DNA from: Rhodomicrobium sp. R_RK_3
GTDB lineage: Bacteria; Pseudomonadota; Alphaproteobacteria; Rhizobiales; Rhodomicrobiaceae
Reading direction: 5' to 3'
DNA: 64,000 nt
Assembly (NCBI RefSeq): GCF_002198715.1
Contig: NZ_MWLK01000022.1
Coordinates: forward strand, 42,344 to 106,343
The position numbers and the translations under genes were made by a program. Under the pieces are notes generated by a model. That model was not told the DNA's origin, ran no database searches, and saw only the letters and a program-made list of their open reading frames with translations. This document shows positions 7,972 through 16,725 of this stretch, one piece after another (the first letter of the stretch is position 1; each line of letters begins with the position of its first letter).

Positions 7972-10341
7972 TCAAGTCGCGGCGGATGAGAGATCGTTGC
8001 TGCCGCGCGAAAACCGGCGCCGCGCGGCGTTTTCGGCGCGCTTCACCAGGAGCATGCAGGCCGGCAGCAGGAGCAGGCCGCCGACCATGGCCGCGATCAG
8101 CGTCGTCGCGCTGAGGCGTCCGAACAGCCGCAGCGAGGGCAGGTCGGAGAACACGGTGACGGCGAGGCCGCAGGCCAGCACGATGCTGGTGAGGATCAGC
8201 GCCGGTCCCATCAGCACGGCGGCGCGGGCCGTTGCGGCTTCCGGGTCGCGGCCCGGCCGGTCTTCCAGGCGCAGCCGGTTGAGATAATGGATGGTGGCGT
8301 TCAGCCCCAGCCCGAAGGCGACCGTCAGCGCGATGATGCTGGCAAATTGCAGGCCCTCTCCCGTCAGCGCCAGCGAGGCGCCCGCCGTCACCACCGGGAA
8401 CAGGCCGGGCAGCAGGCTGACCGCGCCCATCAGCAGCGAGCGGAAGGCGAGGCCGATCAGCACCGAGACGATCAGCATTTCCGCCGTGAGCATGAGGTTG
8501 ATCTTGTGGATCATGGCGCCGCTATTGCGCGCGGCGATCACGGCAAGGCCGCTGACCGAGATCTGGTAGCCGGGATAGGCCTCGCGGACGGTGTCGAGCG
8601 CCTTGTCCAGCGTGTTGACGGTCGGCAGCAGGTCGCTGGCGTCGATGTCGGGGATGCGGCCGGTGACGACGGCGGCGTCCTGCTCGGGCGTGACGAAGCG
8701 CTGTGTCAGATGGGCCGGCAGGAGGCCGACATAGGTTTGCAGGATGGGGATTTCGGTCTGGCCGGATTCGGCGAGCCAGCGCACCATGGTCTCCACCGAC
8801 CAGACATTGCCGACGCCCGCCTGCTTCTCGACCACCCGGTGTACGGCGGCGATGACGGCCAGCGGTCCGGGCGAATAGACGGTCTCGCCCGGCGGCAGCT
8901 CGATCATGACGTCGACCGGATTGGCGCCGGTGAGTTTGGAGTCGAGACGGCCGGCGGCCTGCACGGCCTGCTCGCGGTCCGGCACCTGATCGGCGAGGCG
9001 GTAGCGCGGCTCCAGCGTGATATGCGCGACGCCAAAGCCGATGACGAGGCCGAGCCCCAGCCCGGCAAAGGCACAGGGCCGCCGCGTCACCCGCCCCGCG
9101 ACCCAGGCGCAGAAGCGGCGCAAGAGCAGCATGGCGCCGTCCTTCTCGGCGAGGCGGGCGGCGATCCGGCTGTCATGGCTGAGCAACAGCATCGCCAACA
9201 GCGGCAGCACCAGGATGACGGCGAGGAAGGTCACGCCCATGCAGACCGCTCCGGCGATGCCGAAGGTCTGGATCAGGGCCGAGTCGGCGAAGGTGAGCGC
9301 GAAGAACGAAAGGGCGGCCGTCGCGCCATTCAGGAAACAGGCGGGGCCGACGACGAGGATGGCGTATTTGGTCGCCTCATAGCGGCTGTCGCCCGCCAGC
9401 ATGCGGTCGCGCAGGGCGAAGGTCATCTGCATGGAATCGGCAAAGCCCATCACCATGGTCAGCGGCGCGATGACGTTGAGGAACAGATTGAGCTGGAAGC
9501 CGGACCAGCCCAGCGCGCCAAGCGACCAGAGCACGGCTATGGCGGGCGGCACCGCGGCAATCGCCATGAAGGAGATGTGCCGGAAGAAGATCATGGCGAT
9601 GATGACGCCGATCAGGAAGCCGAGCCCGTTATAGATGACGCGGTCGCGCTGCACGGCATTGCGGATTTCGAGCTGCATCACCGGAGCGCCCGCGAGCTGC
9701 GCGGTGAGGCCGGTGCCTTGCAGGTTCTGCGCCGTGGTCGCGCCGATTTCGCGGATGGCGTCGTCGAGGGCGGGGCCTTGCGCCGTTACGGGATCGAGCG
9801 CGACGACGATCAGCGTCAATTGCCCGTCGCTGGAGAGGATTTTGCCGGAGATGATCCGGTTGTCCTTCACCTGATGGATGAAGGCGTCGTAAGCCTCGCC
9901 CTCGGGCAGCGGCTCGGGGAAGAGCGGCGGTGGCAGCCGGCCCGGCTCGGGCGAGGCGCGGGCGGAGAAGATCGAGATCAGGCCGCGCATGCCGGGCACG
10001 AACTGCATTTCGATGACGGTGTTGCGCAGGGCCTCGATCGATTCGCGCGCCAGCAGATTCGGCCCTTCGACCACGACCAGCACGTCATATTCGCTGGAGG
10101 GGAAGCGGCTCGACAGTTTTTCATAATTGCGGAAATCGGGCGTGTTGGCGCGGAACAGCTCGGTCAGCGAATCATCGACCCGGATGCGGCTGATGCCGAA
10201 GGCGGCGAGCGTGGAGACGGCGATGACGATGACGAGCGTCAGCCAGCGGAAGCGCATGGCGACGAGGCCGATCCGCTCGGCGCCGAGGCTATAGGAGAGC
10301 CAGCCTTCCGGGGGGAAATCGGGCTCGATATGTTTCTGCAT
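7972..10341 (-). CDS. MMPL/RND-family transporter
   Basis: This large inner-membrane protein of about 789 residues has the RND layout. One transmembrane helix near residues 25-45 is followed by a long periplasmic loop, five or six helices around 235-410, and then a second, repeated half. The family exports lipids, hopanoids or other hydrophobic molecules by proton exchange. The cargo cannot be told from sequence, although hopanoid-associated HpnN-type proteins are one possible comparison. The ATG at 10341 is preferred to the GTG at 10383, since it starts the conserved-looking MQKHIEPDFPPEGW region. No membrane-fusion partner gene lies nearby. Confidence 0.85.
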   Translation of the reverse strand: MQKHIEPDFPPEGWLSYSLGAERIGLVAMRFRWLTLVIVIAVSTLAAFGISRIRVDDSLTELFRANTPDFRNYEKLSSRFPSSEYDVLVVVEGPNLLARESIEALRNTVIEMQFVPGMRGLISIFSARASPEPGRLPPPLFPEPLPEGEAYDAFIHQVKDNRIISGKILSSDGQLTLIVVALDPVTAQGPALDDAIREIGATTAQNLQGTGLTAQLAGAPVMQLEIRNAVQRDRVIYNGLGFLIGVIIAMIFFRHISFMAIAAVPPAIAVLWSLGALGWSGFQLNLFLNVIAPLTMVMGFADSMQMTFALRDRMLAGDSRYEATKYAILVVGPACFLNGATAALSFFALTFADSALIQTFGIAGAVCMGVTFLAVILVLPLLAMLLLSHDSRIAARLAEKDGAMLLLRRFCAWVAGRVTRRPCAFAGLGLGLVIGFGVAHITLEPRYRLADQVPDREQAVQAAGRLDSKLTGANPVDVMIELPPGETVYSPGPLAVIAAVHRVVEKQAGVGNVWSVETMVRWLAESGQTEIPILQTYVGLLPAHLTQRFVTPEQDAAVVTGRIPDIDASDLLPTVNTLDKALDTVREAYPGYQISVSGLAVIAARNSGAMIHKINLMLTAEMLIVSVLIGLAFRSLLMGAVSLLPGLFPVVTAGASLALTGEGLQFASIIALTVAFGLGLNATIHYLNRLRLEDRPGRDPEAATARAAVLMGPALILTSIVLACGLAVTVFSDLPSLRLFGRLSATTLIAAMVGGLLLLPACMLLVKRAENAARRRFSRGSNDLSSAAT

Positions 10342-10469
10342 GTGCGGCTCCCCGCGTCGCCCTCCGCCTGCCGCAGGGTGCACAAGCTTTAGTCAAACGG
10401 GGGGTGGGAGGCAAGGGCGGGGGACGCGCGGCACAGCGGCGATCCCCGCGAATTCAGAAGCCTGTCTTT

Positions 10470-10555
10470 CGTCGCCCCGGCCGTCAGAGCCGGGGCGCAC
10501 TCGCATCAGCATTGCCGCAGTGCTAGCGGATCGATGACGGCGTCCGGGACGACGC
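10470..10555. repeat. Dispersed repeat family R2, copy 2
   Basis: The element runs from CGTCGCCCCGGCCGTCAGAG, which holds a GCCCCGG/CCGGGGC hairpin, to GGCGTCCGGGACGACG. It is the same kind of element as 14523-14632 in the opposite orientation. It lies in the gap between the RND transporter start and the PH-domain protein end. Confidence 0.75.
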
Positions 10556-10561
10556 GTGCGC

Positions 10562-11065
10562 CTACGCCCGCTGCGGCGAGGCCCCGGCGCTCACCGGCTC
10601 CGTCGCGTGCTGGATCTCGCCGATTGCCTCCTGCAGCGCCTTGCGCAGCTCGAGCGGATTGCCGATGGCGGGCAAAAAGATCTCCTCATTGCCGGTGCCG
10701 TGAATGTCCAGCTTGCCGTAGCCGAAAATCCGGCCGCCGATGTCCTGCGCCAGATTGACCTGCTCGATGGCGCGGAGCTGCAATTCGGCGGTCGAGCGCT
10801 TGATGATGCCGGTCTTGTAGATCAGCCGCTGGTTGGTGACGCCGATCTCGGTCGCCCAGATCGGGATCATGATGGCGAGATAGATCACCAGGCCGACAAG
10901 CGGCGGGCCGAGCACCACGATGGGATATTCGGCATTGTAGCTCAGCATGCCGAGCAGGACGGACACGATCAGCGCGCCGTAAGCCAGCGCGTAATGCACC
11001 CAGTGGAAGTGGGCGACATAATGCACGGTCTCGTTCGCGCCGAGGCTGTCTTCAATATAGCTCAT
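10562..11065 (-). CDS. Bacterial PH-domain membrane protein
   Basis: The 167-residue protein has two hydrophobic segments near residues 25-70, followed by a short PH-like (bPH2/DUF304) domain. That domain contains IGVTNQRLIYKTGIIKRSTAE and RAIEQVNLAQDI, which match the family pattern. The role of such proteins is poorly known. They sit in the inner membrane and are often linked to envelope stress. The ATG at 11065 is chosen because AGGAG lies eight bases upstream. It lies 102 bases after rsmD on the same strand. Confidence 0.85.
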   Translation of the reverse strand: MSYIEDSLGANETVHYVAHFHWVHYALAYGALIVSVLLGMLSYNAEYPIVVLGPPLVGLVIYLAIMIPIWATEIGVTNQRLIYKTGIIKRSTAELQLRAIEQVNLAQDIGGRIFGYGKLDIHGTGNEEIFLPAIGNPLELRKALQEAIGEIQHATEPVSAGASPQRA

Positions 11066-11167
11066 GGGCTCCGCTCCTGGCCCGCTCAGCCGCGGCGGGA
11101 CCGTTTTAGGCGCCGAGGCGATTTGCCTTGCGCGTCGAGGTAACACCGGAGAGGGCTTAGCGTTTCG

Positions 11168-11743
11168 TTAACCAGCCGCCGCTTGCGGGGTATACGTAAG
11201 AAAAAACACCGCGGTGTCGCCGTAGACACGCCGGTCGAGCAGCGAAAAGCCCGGCGGCGGCGCGAATTCGGCGTCGGCGTGCTCCTCGACGACCGCAATC
11301 GCGCCCGGCGCGGCCCAGCCGTCGGCCAAGGCGGAGGCGAGCGCCGGTTCGGCGAGACGCTTGCCATAGGGCGGATCGGCGAAGATCAGGTCGAAGGGGC
11401 GCAAATTGCCCCGGCCGCCGAGCTTGGTCGCGTCGCGGCGGTAGATTTTGGTCTCGCCCATCGCGCCGACGGTCTCGATATTCTGCCGGATCAGTCCGCG
11501 CGCCGTCGAATTGTCCTCGACGAAATGCACGTAAGCCGCGCCGCGCGACAGGGCTTCGAGGCCGAGCGCGCCGGTTCCGGCAAAGAGATCGAGCACGCGC
11601 GCGCCTTCGATCTCGGCCCCCTCGATGCCGTGGGCGAGGATGTTGAAGATCGATTCCCGCACGCGGTCGCTGGTCGGGCGGATGTCGTTGCTCTTGGGTG
11701 CGGCGAGCGCCATGCCGCGAAAACGTCCGGCGACGATCCTCAT
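11168..11743 (-). CDS. rsmD: 16S rRNA (guanine-966 N2)-methyltransferase
   Basis: RsmD methylates G966 of 16S rRNA on the 30S subunit using S-adenosylmethionine. It starts with the family hallmark MRIVAGRFRG and IRPTSDRVRESIFN. The SAM-binding DLFAGTGALGLEALSRGA lies near residue 50 and the catalytic DPPYG near residue 125. At 191 residues it has normal length. Its ATG overlaps the rluB stop in an ATGA junction, so the two rRNA-modification genes are translationally coupled. Confidence 0.95.
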   Translation of the reverse strand: MRIVAGRFRGMALAAPKSNDIRPTSDRVRESIFNILAHGIEGAEIEGARVLDLFAGTGALGLEALSRGAAYVHFVEDNSTARGLIRQNIETVGAMGETKIYRRDATKLGGRGNLRPFDLIFADPPYGKRLAEPALASALADGWAAPGAIAVVEEHADAEFAPPPGFSLLDRRVYGDTAVFFLTYTPQAAAG

Positions 11744-12726
11744 CGGGCTGGCCGCTCGCGGCGCGTGGGTTTGCCGCCGGGGCGCGCGGGTTTGCCGCTG
11801 CCGGATGGGCGGGCGGGCTTCTCGGCCCCGCCGCTCGGGCGGGCGCTACGCACCGGCCGTCCGCTCTTGGCGGGCCGTGAAGGCTTCGACGGCTTCGCCT
11901 CCCCCGCCTTCTCGGCCTGCCCCCGGTTCTGCTTCTTGTCCCTGAGGCCGAGCGCCAGCGCGATCTCCTCGCCGAGCTGGTCGCCCAGCACCCGCCGCTT
12001 CACCTCCTCGACGGCGCCGGGCTCCAATTCGCCCAGCGAGAACGGGCCGAAGGACAGCCGGATCAGCCGGTTCACCACCACGCCGAGGTGATCCATGATG
12101 CGGCGCACCTCGCGGTTCTTGCCCTCGCGCAAGGCCAGCGTCAGCCAGCTATTGGCGCCCTGGGTGCGGTCGAGCACCGCCTCGATCGGGCCGTAGCGGA
12201 TGCCGTCGATTTCGATGCCGCCGGCGAGCGCGTCGAGGGCGCTCTGCTCCAGCCTGCCGTTCACCCTAACTCTGTACCGGCGCAGCCAACCCGTTGATGG
12301 CGCTTCCAAATGTCGCGCCAGCGCGCCGTCGTTGGTGAGCAGCAGCAATCCTTCAGTATTAAAGTCCAGCCGGCCAATTGAAATTACCCGCGGCATGTCT
12401 TCAGGCATGGCCTCGAAGACGGTCGGGCGACCCTGTGGATCACGGTGAGTGGTGACGCGCCCCTTTGGCTTGTGGTAACGCCAAAGCCGGACTGGTTCGG
12501 CTGTGGATAAGGATTTGCCGTCTACCAGAATCACATCGCGCGAGGTTACATTGACCGCCGGGCTCGCGAGTGCCCTCCCGTTCAGCGTAACGCGGCCTTC
12601 GCCGATCAGTTTCTCGGCGTCCCTGCGCGAGCACAGCCCAGACCGGGCAATGATTTTGGCGATTCGTTCGCCCTGGGAGCTTTCGGGCAAGCTTGCAGTG
12701 GTGTGTGTATCTCGCCGTAAGCTCAT
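11740..12726 (-). CDS. rluB: rRNA pseudouridine synthase, RluB/RsuA family
   Basis: An N-terminal S4 RNA-binding domain (GERIAKIIARSGLCSRRDAE) is followed by the pseudouridine synthase fold. The catalytic aspartate lies in IGRLDFNTEGLLLLTNDG near residue 120. Homologues convert U2605 of 23S rRNA. After about residue 265 comes a roughly 60-residue low-complexity tail rich in Lys, Pro, Arg and Gly, common in alphaproteobacterial RluB and probably disordered and RNA-binding. Start ATG 12726 is favoured by AGAGG five bases upstream. It is coupled to rsmD. Confidence 0.93.
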   Translation of the reverse strand: MSLRRDTHTTASLPESSQGERIAKIIARSGLCSRRDAEKLIGEGRVTLNGRALASPAVNVTSRDVILVDGKSLSTAEPVRLWRYHKPKGRVTTHRDPQGRPTVFEAMPEDMPRVISIGRLDFNTEGLLLLTNDGALARHLEAPSTGWLRRYRVRVNGRLEQSALDALAGGIEIDGIRYGPIEAVLDRTQGANSWLTLALREGKNREVRRIMDHLGVVVNRLIRLSFGPFSLGELEPGAVEEVKRRVLGDQLGEEIALALGLRDKKQNRGQAEKAGEAKPSKPSRPAKSGRPVRSARPSGGAEKPARPSGSGKPARPGGKPTRRERPAR

Positions 12727-12788
12727 CATTGCCTCTTTTGGACTGTTATAATCTGCGAAACTGATTCTTGACACGACGGGGAGATCAG

Positions 12789-13898
12789 ATGCGTCGAGAT
12801 CGAATAATCAAAGCCGTGAACACACTGAAGGACGCGCTGCAGGCCGCGCAGATCCGGGAACTGCTGCGGGCGGCGCGCAACGGCCAGCAGGCCGAAGGCG
12901 TCAACCGTACGCAAAAGATCCTGCTCGCCTACAATGTCTTCATGCGCCATTATCAGGAATTCGCCGATGACGAAAAGGAGATGATGACCTTCTTCGGTCT
13001 TACTCCCCTGCTCGATCTGGCCTTCTGGTCGGCGCTGATCGACGGCGAACAGGCGGTCTCCCGCAAGCTGATGGCCGATGTCGACGTGGGCGCCTACAAT
13101 GTCATCTTCGTCATGCCCAAGCTGCGCGAGCTGCTCACCCGCGAAAACGACCGCGACCAGCTCATCGTCGCCGACGCGACGGGCGGCGACCAGGAAATCA
13201 AGCGCCTGCGCCTCTTGGTGGCCGAGCGCGAGCGCTCCCTGACCGATCCGCACATCATCATCAATGTGATGCGCTCGCTGGATGAATTCTACGAAGGCAT
13301 GGCGGCGCTGCGCGGCGGCGACAATACCGGCCTGACGGTGGGCTCGATCGATAGCGGCAGCACGAAAAGCTTCGACTTTTTCGGCGCGGCGGCGATCATG
13401 GACGAGATCTCCGAATTGCTGATCGCGGTGTGGGACCGCATCAAATATTCGGCGGAGGACAATTTCCGCTACCAGATCGAAGTCGCCATGATGGCGGCCG
13501 GCTTCATCAACCGCGTCAAGGACGCCCAGACCGGCGGCCGCATCAGCGAAGAGCAGGGCCAGCGCATCACGCGCTCGGTGGCCAAGGCGATCGAGACGCT
13601 GTTCCGCTCCGGCGCCTTCACCGAGGAAATGGATGCGGTCCGCGAAGTGCGCGCCAGCCAGTTCCTGGTGCCCAAGACGCAGCTCCTGGAATATCGCCGC
13701 GAGGAGGCCCGCGTTGAGTTCAAGTCGATCGAAATGCGCGACGGCCTGGACGCCGACAAGGTCGAGCCGCTCACCCGCGTGCATGACGGCAAGGACCAGC
13801 TCGCAGCGGGCGAGGCTCCGGTGGTCGGGCCGGCCAACCTCAAGATGCAGCATGCGGCCGTTCCCGCGCCTGCCAGTGACACTTCGGACGCCGCGTAA
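12789..13898 (+). CDS. Unrecognised predicted cytoplasmic protein, 369 residues
   Basis: I do not recognise this protein. It has no signal peptide or membrane segment and looks mostly helical. It begins with a basic helix (MRRDRIIKAVNTLKDALQAAQ) and has a central charged region. A second conserved-looking helical block lies around SELLIAVWDRIKYSAEDN (residues about 213-230) and RITRSVAKAIETLF. The C-terminus is Ala/Pro-rich and probably disordered. GGGGAG lies five bases before the ATG at 12789. It is divergent from rluB, with a TTGACA word at 12768 between the two starts, and is followed by a strong terminator-like hairpin. Confidence 0.85.
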   Translation: MRRDRIIKAVNTLKDALQAAQIRELLRAARNGQQAEGVNRTQKILLAYNVFMRHYQEFADDEKEMMTFFGLTPLLDLAFWSALIDGEQAVSRKLMADVDVGAYNVIFVMPKLRELLTRENDRDQLIVADATGGDQEIKRLRLLVAERERSLTDPHIIINVMRSLDEFYEGMAALRGGDNTGLTVGSIDSGSTKSFDFFGAAAIMDEISELLIAVWDRIKYSAEDNFRYQIEVAMMAAGFINRVKDAQTGGRISEEQGQRITRSVAKAIETLFRSGAFTEEMDAVREVRASQFLVPKTQLLEYRREEARVEFKSIEMRDGLDADKVEPLTRVHDGKDQLAAGEAPVVGPANLKMQHAAVPAPASDTSDAA

Positions 13899-13907
13899 GC
13901 GGCGTCC

Positions 13908-13953
13908 AGAGCCATCCCCGTTCCGCCTGCATCGGAACGGGGCTCTGCCTTTT
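13908..13953 (+). terminator. Intrinsic terminator after the 12.8-kb gene
   Basis: AGAGCC and CCGTTCCG (13908-13925) pair with CGGAACGGGGCTCT (13933-13946) through a small bulge, followed by GCCTTTTGC. A second inverted repeat, GGACGCCG/CGGCGTCC at 13886-13907, overlaps the stop codon just upstream. Confidence 0.7.
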
Positions 13954-14063
13954 GCTTCGACACGCCTTGCCGTCACACCGGTACGATCCCTGCCTACGCG
14001 GGGACTCGCTTTTGCGCTTCAGGCTCGCGGCCCAGGACCGGGCCGTTTCGCGCGTTCACTCCC

Positions 14064-14513
14064 ATGATGTCAGCCTCGTTCATGACCCTGGCGCTCGACG
14101 AGGCCAAGGCCGCCGCCCTGCGCGGCGAAGTGCCGGTCGGCGCCGTGCTGGTCGGACCTGACGGCAGCGTGCTCGCCCGCGACGGCAACCGCGTCCTGGA
14201 ATTGCGCGACCCGACCGCCCATGCCGAAATGCTGGTGATCCGCGCCGGGGCCGCCGCCCTGGGCAGCGAGCGCCTGACCGGCTGCCAGCTCCACGTCACG
14301 CTGGAGCCCTGCACCATGTGCGCCACGGCGATCTCCTTCGCCCGCATCGGCCGGCTGTATTTCGGCGCACCCGACGAGAAGGGCGGCGCTGTCGAGCATG
14401 GCGTCCGCTTCTTCGCGCAAGCCACCTGCCACCACGCGCCCGAAGTCTATGGCGGCATCGCCGAGACGGAATCGGCGGCGCTCTTGCGCGCATTCTTCAA
14501 GTCGCGGCGGTGA
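14064..14513 (+). CDS. tadA: tRNA-specific adenosine deaminase
   Basis: The enzyme deaminates adenosine 34 of tRNA-Arg(ACG) to inosine, which is needed to read CGN codons. The zinc and proton-shuttle motif HAEM lies near residue 53, and PCTMC supplies the other two zinc cysteines near residue 87. Length (149 residues) fits TadA rather than free-base deaminases, although a guanine-deaminase-like relative cannot be wholly excluded. Two in-frame ATGs open the gene at 14064 and 14067, and another follows at 14082. No clear ribosome binding site decides between them. Confidence 0.9.
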   Translation: MMSASFMTLALDEAKAAALRGEVPVGAVLVGPDGSVLARDGNRVLELRDPTAHAEMLVIRAGAAALGSERLTGCQLHVTLEPCTMCATAISFARIGRLYFGAPDEKGGAVEHGVRFFAQATCHHAPEVYGGIAETESAALLRAFFKSRR

Positions 14514-14522
14514 GGCACTCCT

Positions 14523-14632
14523 CGTCGTCCCGGACGCCGCGAAGCGGTGAGCCGGGACCCAATCATATCTCCGCGATTGCTGCGGCAAGATGTGAGGCGA
14601 CTGGGCCCCGGCTCTGACGGCCGGGGCGTCGG
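14523..14632. repeat. Dispersed repeat family R2, copy 3
   Basis: CGTCGTCCCGGACGCCG opens the element at 14523. It closes with a GGCCCCGGCTC-TGAC-GGCCGGGGC hairpin ending near 14632. The core has GATTGCTGCGG, also seen inside the R1 copy at 229-336. It lies downstream of tadA, between convergent genes, where it could act as a terminator. Confidence 0.75.
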
Positions 14633-14720
14633 CAGGGGATTGCGCCTTTACGCCCGCGATGCCGCAGCGGTCCATCAGAGCGGGTGATTTTGATGGCAAC
14701 GCGCCGCGCCTCGCCGCAGC

Positions 14721-14845
14721 CCAACCCTCTCCAAGGGGAGAGGGTGGCACGCGAAGCGTGCCGGGTGAGGGGTTGCGGACTCGCGGCTCGCTCACGAACC
14801 CCTCACCCCCGCCCTCTCCCGAGGGAGAAGGAGTCCGGCTGCGGA
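14721..14845. repeat. Dispersed repeat family R3, long double copy
   Basis: CCCTCTCC-AA-GGGGAGAGGG at 14725-14744 is followed by a GGCACGC/GCGTGCC hairpin. Further on come GGGTGAGGGGTT and its inverse AACCCCTCACCC, then CCCTCTCCCGAGGGAGA. The stretch can fold into one long composite hairpin. With R2 copy 3 it fills the whole 14514-14891 gap, and no gene is visible there. Confidence 0.75.
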
Positions 14846-14891
14846 TCGTGATTTGGGGGCGTTGATTGGATCCGTTTAAACCGATCCCGCT

Positions 14892-15812
14892 CTAGGCGCG
14901 ACGCCGCGCCGCGATGGCGGCTTCGCAGGCGCGTTTGAAATGGTCCTTGGCGCTGATCGACTCGGCGAAAATCTCGTCGATCTTGTAGAAGTCCAAGACC
15001 CGGAAATGGCCGATATCCGGGCGGATCATGATGTCGGGGGCGGAGGATTTCAGCTTCTCCCGCATCACCGAGCGCATCGAGATCTGGTTCGAGCCGATGA
15101 TGGAGTCGATCAGCGACGGCATCTGGCCCCGGCTCTGCTGCGGCCCGGCGCTGATGTCGATGGCGGCGACAATGTCGGCGCGGCCTTTCAGCAGGTCGAA
15201 CGGCACCGGATTGACGAAGCCGCCATCGACCAGCACCCGCCCGTCCAGCTTGATCGGCCGCAACACGCCCGGCAGGGCGCAGCTCGCCGCGATGGCGGGG
15301 ACGAGCGGCCCGGTACTAATGAGATGCTGGCGCTGCAGGTAATAGTCGGTCGTCACCGCGATCAGTGGGATCTTCAGCGCCTCGAAGCTGCGCGGTAAGG
15401 TCTCCGGCAGCAGCGCTTCGAGGATGCGCTCGCCGGAGAAGACCGAACCGCCGCCGCTGCGCAGCTCGCCAAGCGCGTTCCAGCGCGAAAACAGCCTTCT
15501 GACGATCCGCGTGCGCTTATGGAAGAGCTCTTCGCAATAGGAGCGGATGTCCGGGCCGCTGATGCCGGACGCATAGGCCGCGCCGATCAGTGCGCCGATG
15601 CTGGTCCCGGCGATGACGCGCGGGACGATGCCGAGCTCTTCGAGCGCTTCCAGCATCAGCACGTGGGCGAAGCCGCGCGCCCCGCCGCCGCCGAGCGCTA
15701 GAGCGAAACTCGGATCGGCCCCGTCCGACGGCTGGCCGTCCGGCGTCGCGGCGGGAGGCACGGCGTGCAGGTCCCCTGCCGAAAAAGGGCGGCGGGGCCT
15801 AGCGCGGGACAT
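14892..15812 (-). CDS. Patatin-like phospholipase (RssA-type)
   Basis: This cytoplasmic or membrane-associated serine hydrolase has a Ser-Asp dyad. The oxyanion loop GGGGARG lies near residue 41, the nucleophile elbow GTSIG near 68, and the catalytic aspartate in DGGFVNPVPF near 195. The first 35 residues are Pro/Ala-rich and not part of the fold. Natural substrates for this family are usually acyl lipids, but the exact one is unknown. The start overlaps the end of the upstream hydrolase by 14 bases, so it is probably the last gene of a purD-hydrolase-patatin operon. Confidence 0.9.
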   Translation of the reverse strand: MSRARPRRPFSAGDLHAVPPAATPDGQPSDGADPSFALALGGGGARGFAHVLMLEALEELGIVPRVIAGTSIGALIGAAYASGISGPDIRSYCEELFHKRTRIVRRLFSRWNALGELRSGGGSVFSGERILEALLPETLPRSFEALKIPLIAVTTDYYLQRQHLISTGPLVPAIAASCALPGVLRPIKLDGRVLVDGGFVNPVPFDLLKGRADIVAAIDISAGPQQSRGQMPSLIDSIIGSNQISMRSVMREKLKSSAPDIMIRPDIGHFRVLDFYKIDEIFAESISAKDHFKRACEAAIAARRRA

Positions 15813-16725
15813 CGGGCTTTGCCCCGCTCATGAAGCCGGCAATGGCGGCGATGGTCTCCTCCGGGCATTCCTCCGGCGGGAAATGGCCGGATGGCAGCGA
15901 ATGGCCGACGACATCGTCGCACCATTCCTTCCAGATGCCGAGCGTGCCGCCCGTCTTGCTCGGGATGCCCTTGTCGCCCCAGAACACCGCCGTCGGGCAG
16001 GTGATGCGGCGGCCGGCCTTGCGGTCTTCCTCGTCGGCGGCGAGGTCATAGCCGGCGCCCGCGCGGTAATCCTCGCAAGTGGCGTGCAGACGCTCCGGCT
16101 GATTGAAGGCGGCGCGGTAATGGGCGAGCGCTTCGGGCGCGAAGACGCTGAGATCGCCGGAGCCGCCCCACAGCGCCAGCTTGTGATCGAGCCAGCCTGT
16201 CGGATCGCGGCCGATCATCTCTTCCGGCCAGGGCGCGGGCTGGGCGAGAAACGCCCAGTGAAAGCTCTTCATGGCGAGATCGCGCGTCATGCGGTGCCAC
16301 ATGTCATAGGTCGGCACGATGTCGATGGTGATCAGCTTTTCCACCCGCTCCGGATGGTCGAGCGCCAGCCGGTAGCCGACGCGGCCGCCCCGGTCATGGC
16401 CGCAATAGAGGAAGCGATCGAGGCCGAGCTCATCGGCGATGTCGATGATGTCGCCCGCCATGGCGCGCTTAGAATAGCTGAAATTCTCCGGCTCGTCGGC
16501 GGGCACGGAACTGGCGCCATAGCCGCGCAGGTCACAGATGATCAGCCGGAAATGCGCCGCGAGGGCCGGCGCCACCTTGTGCCAGATCACGCCGGATTGC
16601 GGGTAGCCATGCAGCAGGAACAGCGCCGGGCCCTCGCCGCCGATGCGGGCAAAAATCTCCGCGCCGCGCGTCTTGAAGCGGCGGCTCTCGAAGCCGGGGA
16701 AGAGGTCAGGCAGGCTGTTTTGCAT
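15799..16725 (-). CDS. Haloacetate dehalogenase-like alpha/beta hydrolase
   Basis: The 308-residue protein resembles fluoroacetate dehalogenases along its whole length. The nucleophile elbow is [11 protein letters not shown], with the aspartate nucleophile and the two arginines that hold the substrate carboxylate. [11 protein letters not shown] supplies the His-Trp halide pocket, CEDYRAGA the tyrosine, and SGHFPPEE the catalytic histidine. Hydrolysis of haloacids to hydroxyacids is therefore plausible, though relatives without that activity exist. GGGAG lies seven bases before the ATG at 16725, inside the end of purD, so the two are coupled. Confidence 0.85.
   Translation of the reverse strand: MQNSLPDLFPGFESRRFKTRGAEIFARIGGEGPALFLLHGYPQSGVIWHKVAPALAAHFRLIICDLRGYGASSVPADEPENFSYSKRAMAGDIIDIADELGLDRFLYCGHDRGGRVGYRLALDHPERVEKLITIDIVPTYDMWHRMTRDLAMKSFHWAFLAQPAPWPEEMIGRDPTGWLDHKLALWGGSGDLSVFAPEALAHYRAAFNQPERLHATCEDYRAGAGYDLAADEEDRKAGRRITCPTAVFWGDKGIPSKTGGTLGIWKEWCDDVVGHSLPSGHFPPEECPEETIAAIAGFMSGAKPDVPR

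Noticed and set aside
8287-10392. A 701-codon plus-strand frame opposite the RND transporter
   Set aside because: Composition is dominated by Gly, Asp, Gln and His repeats typical of antisense shadows, and there is no ribosome binding site.
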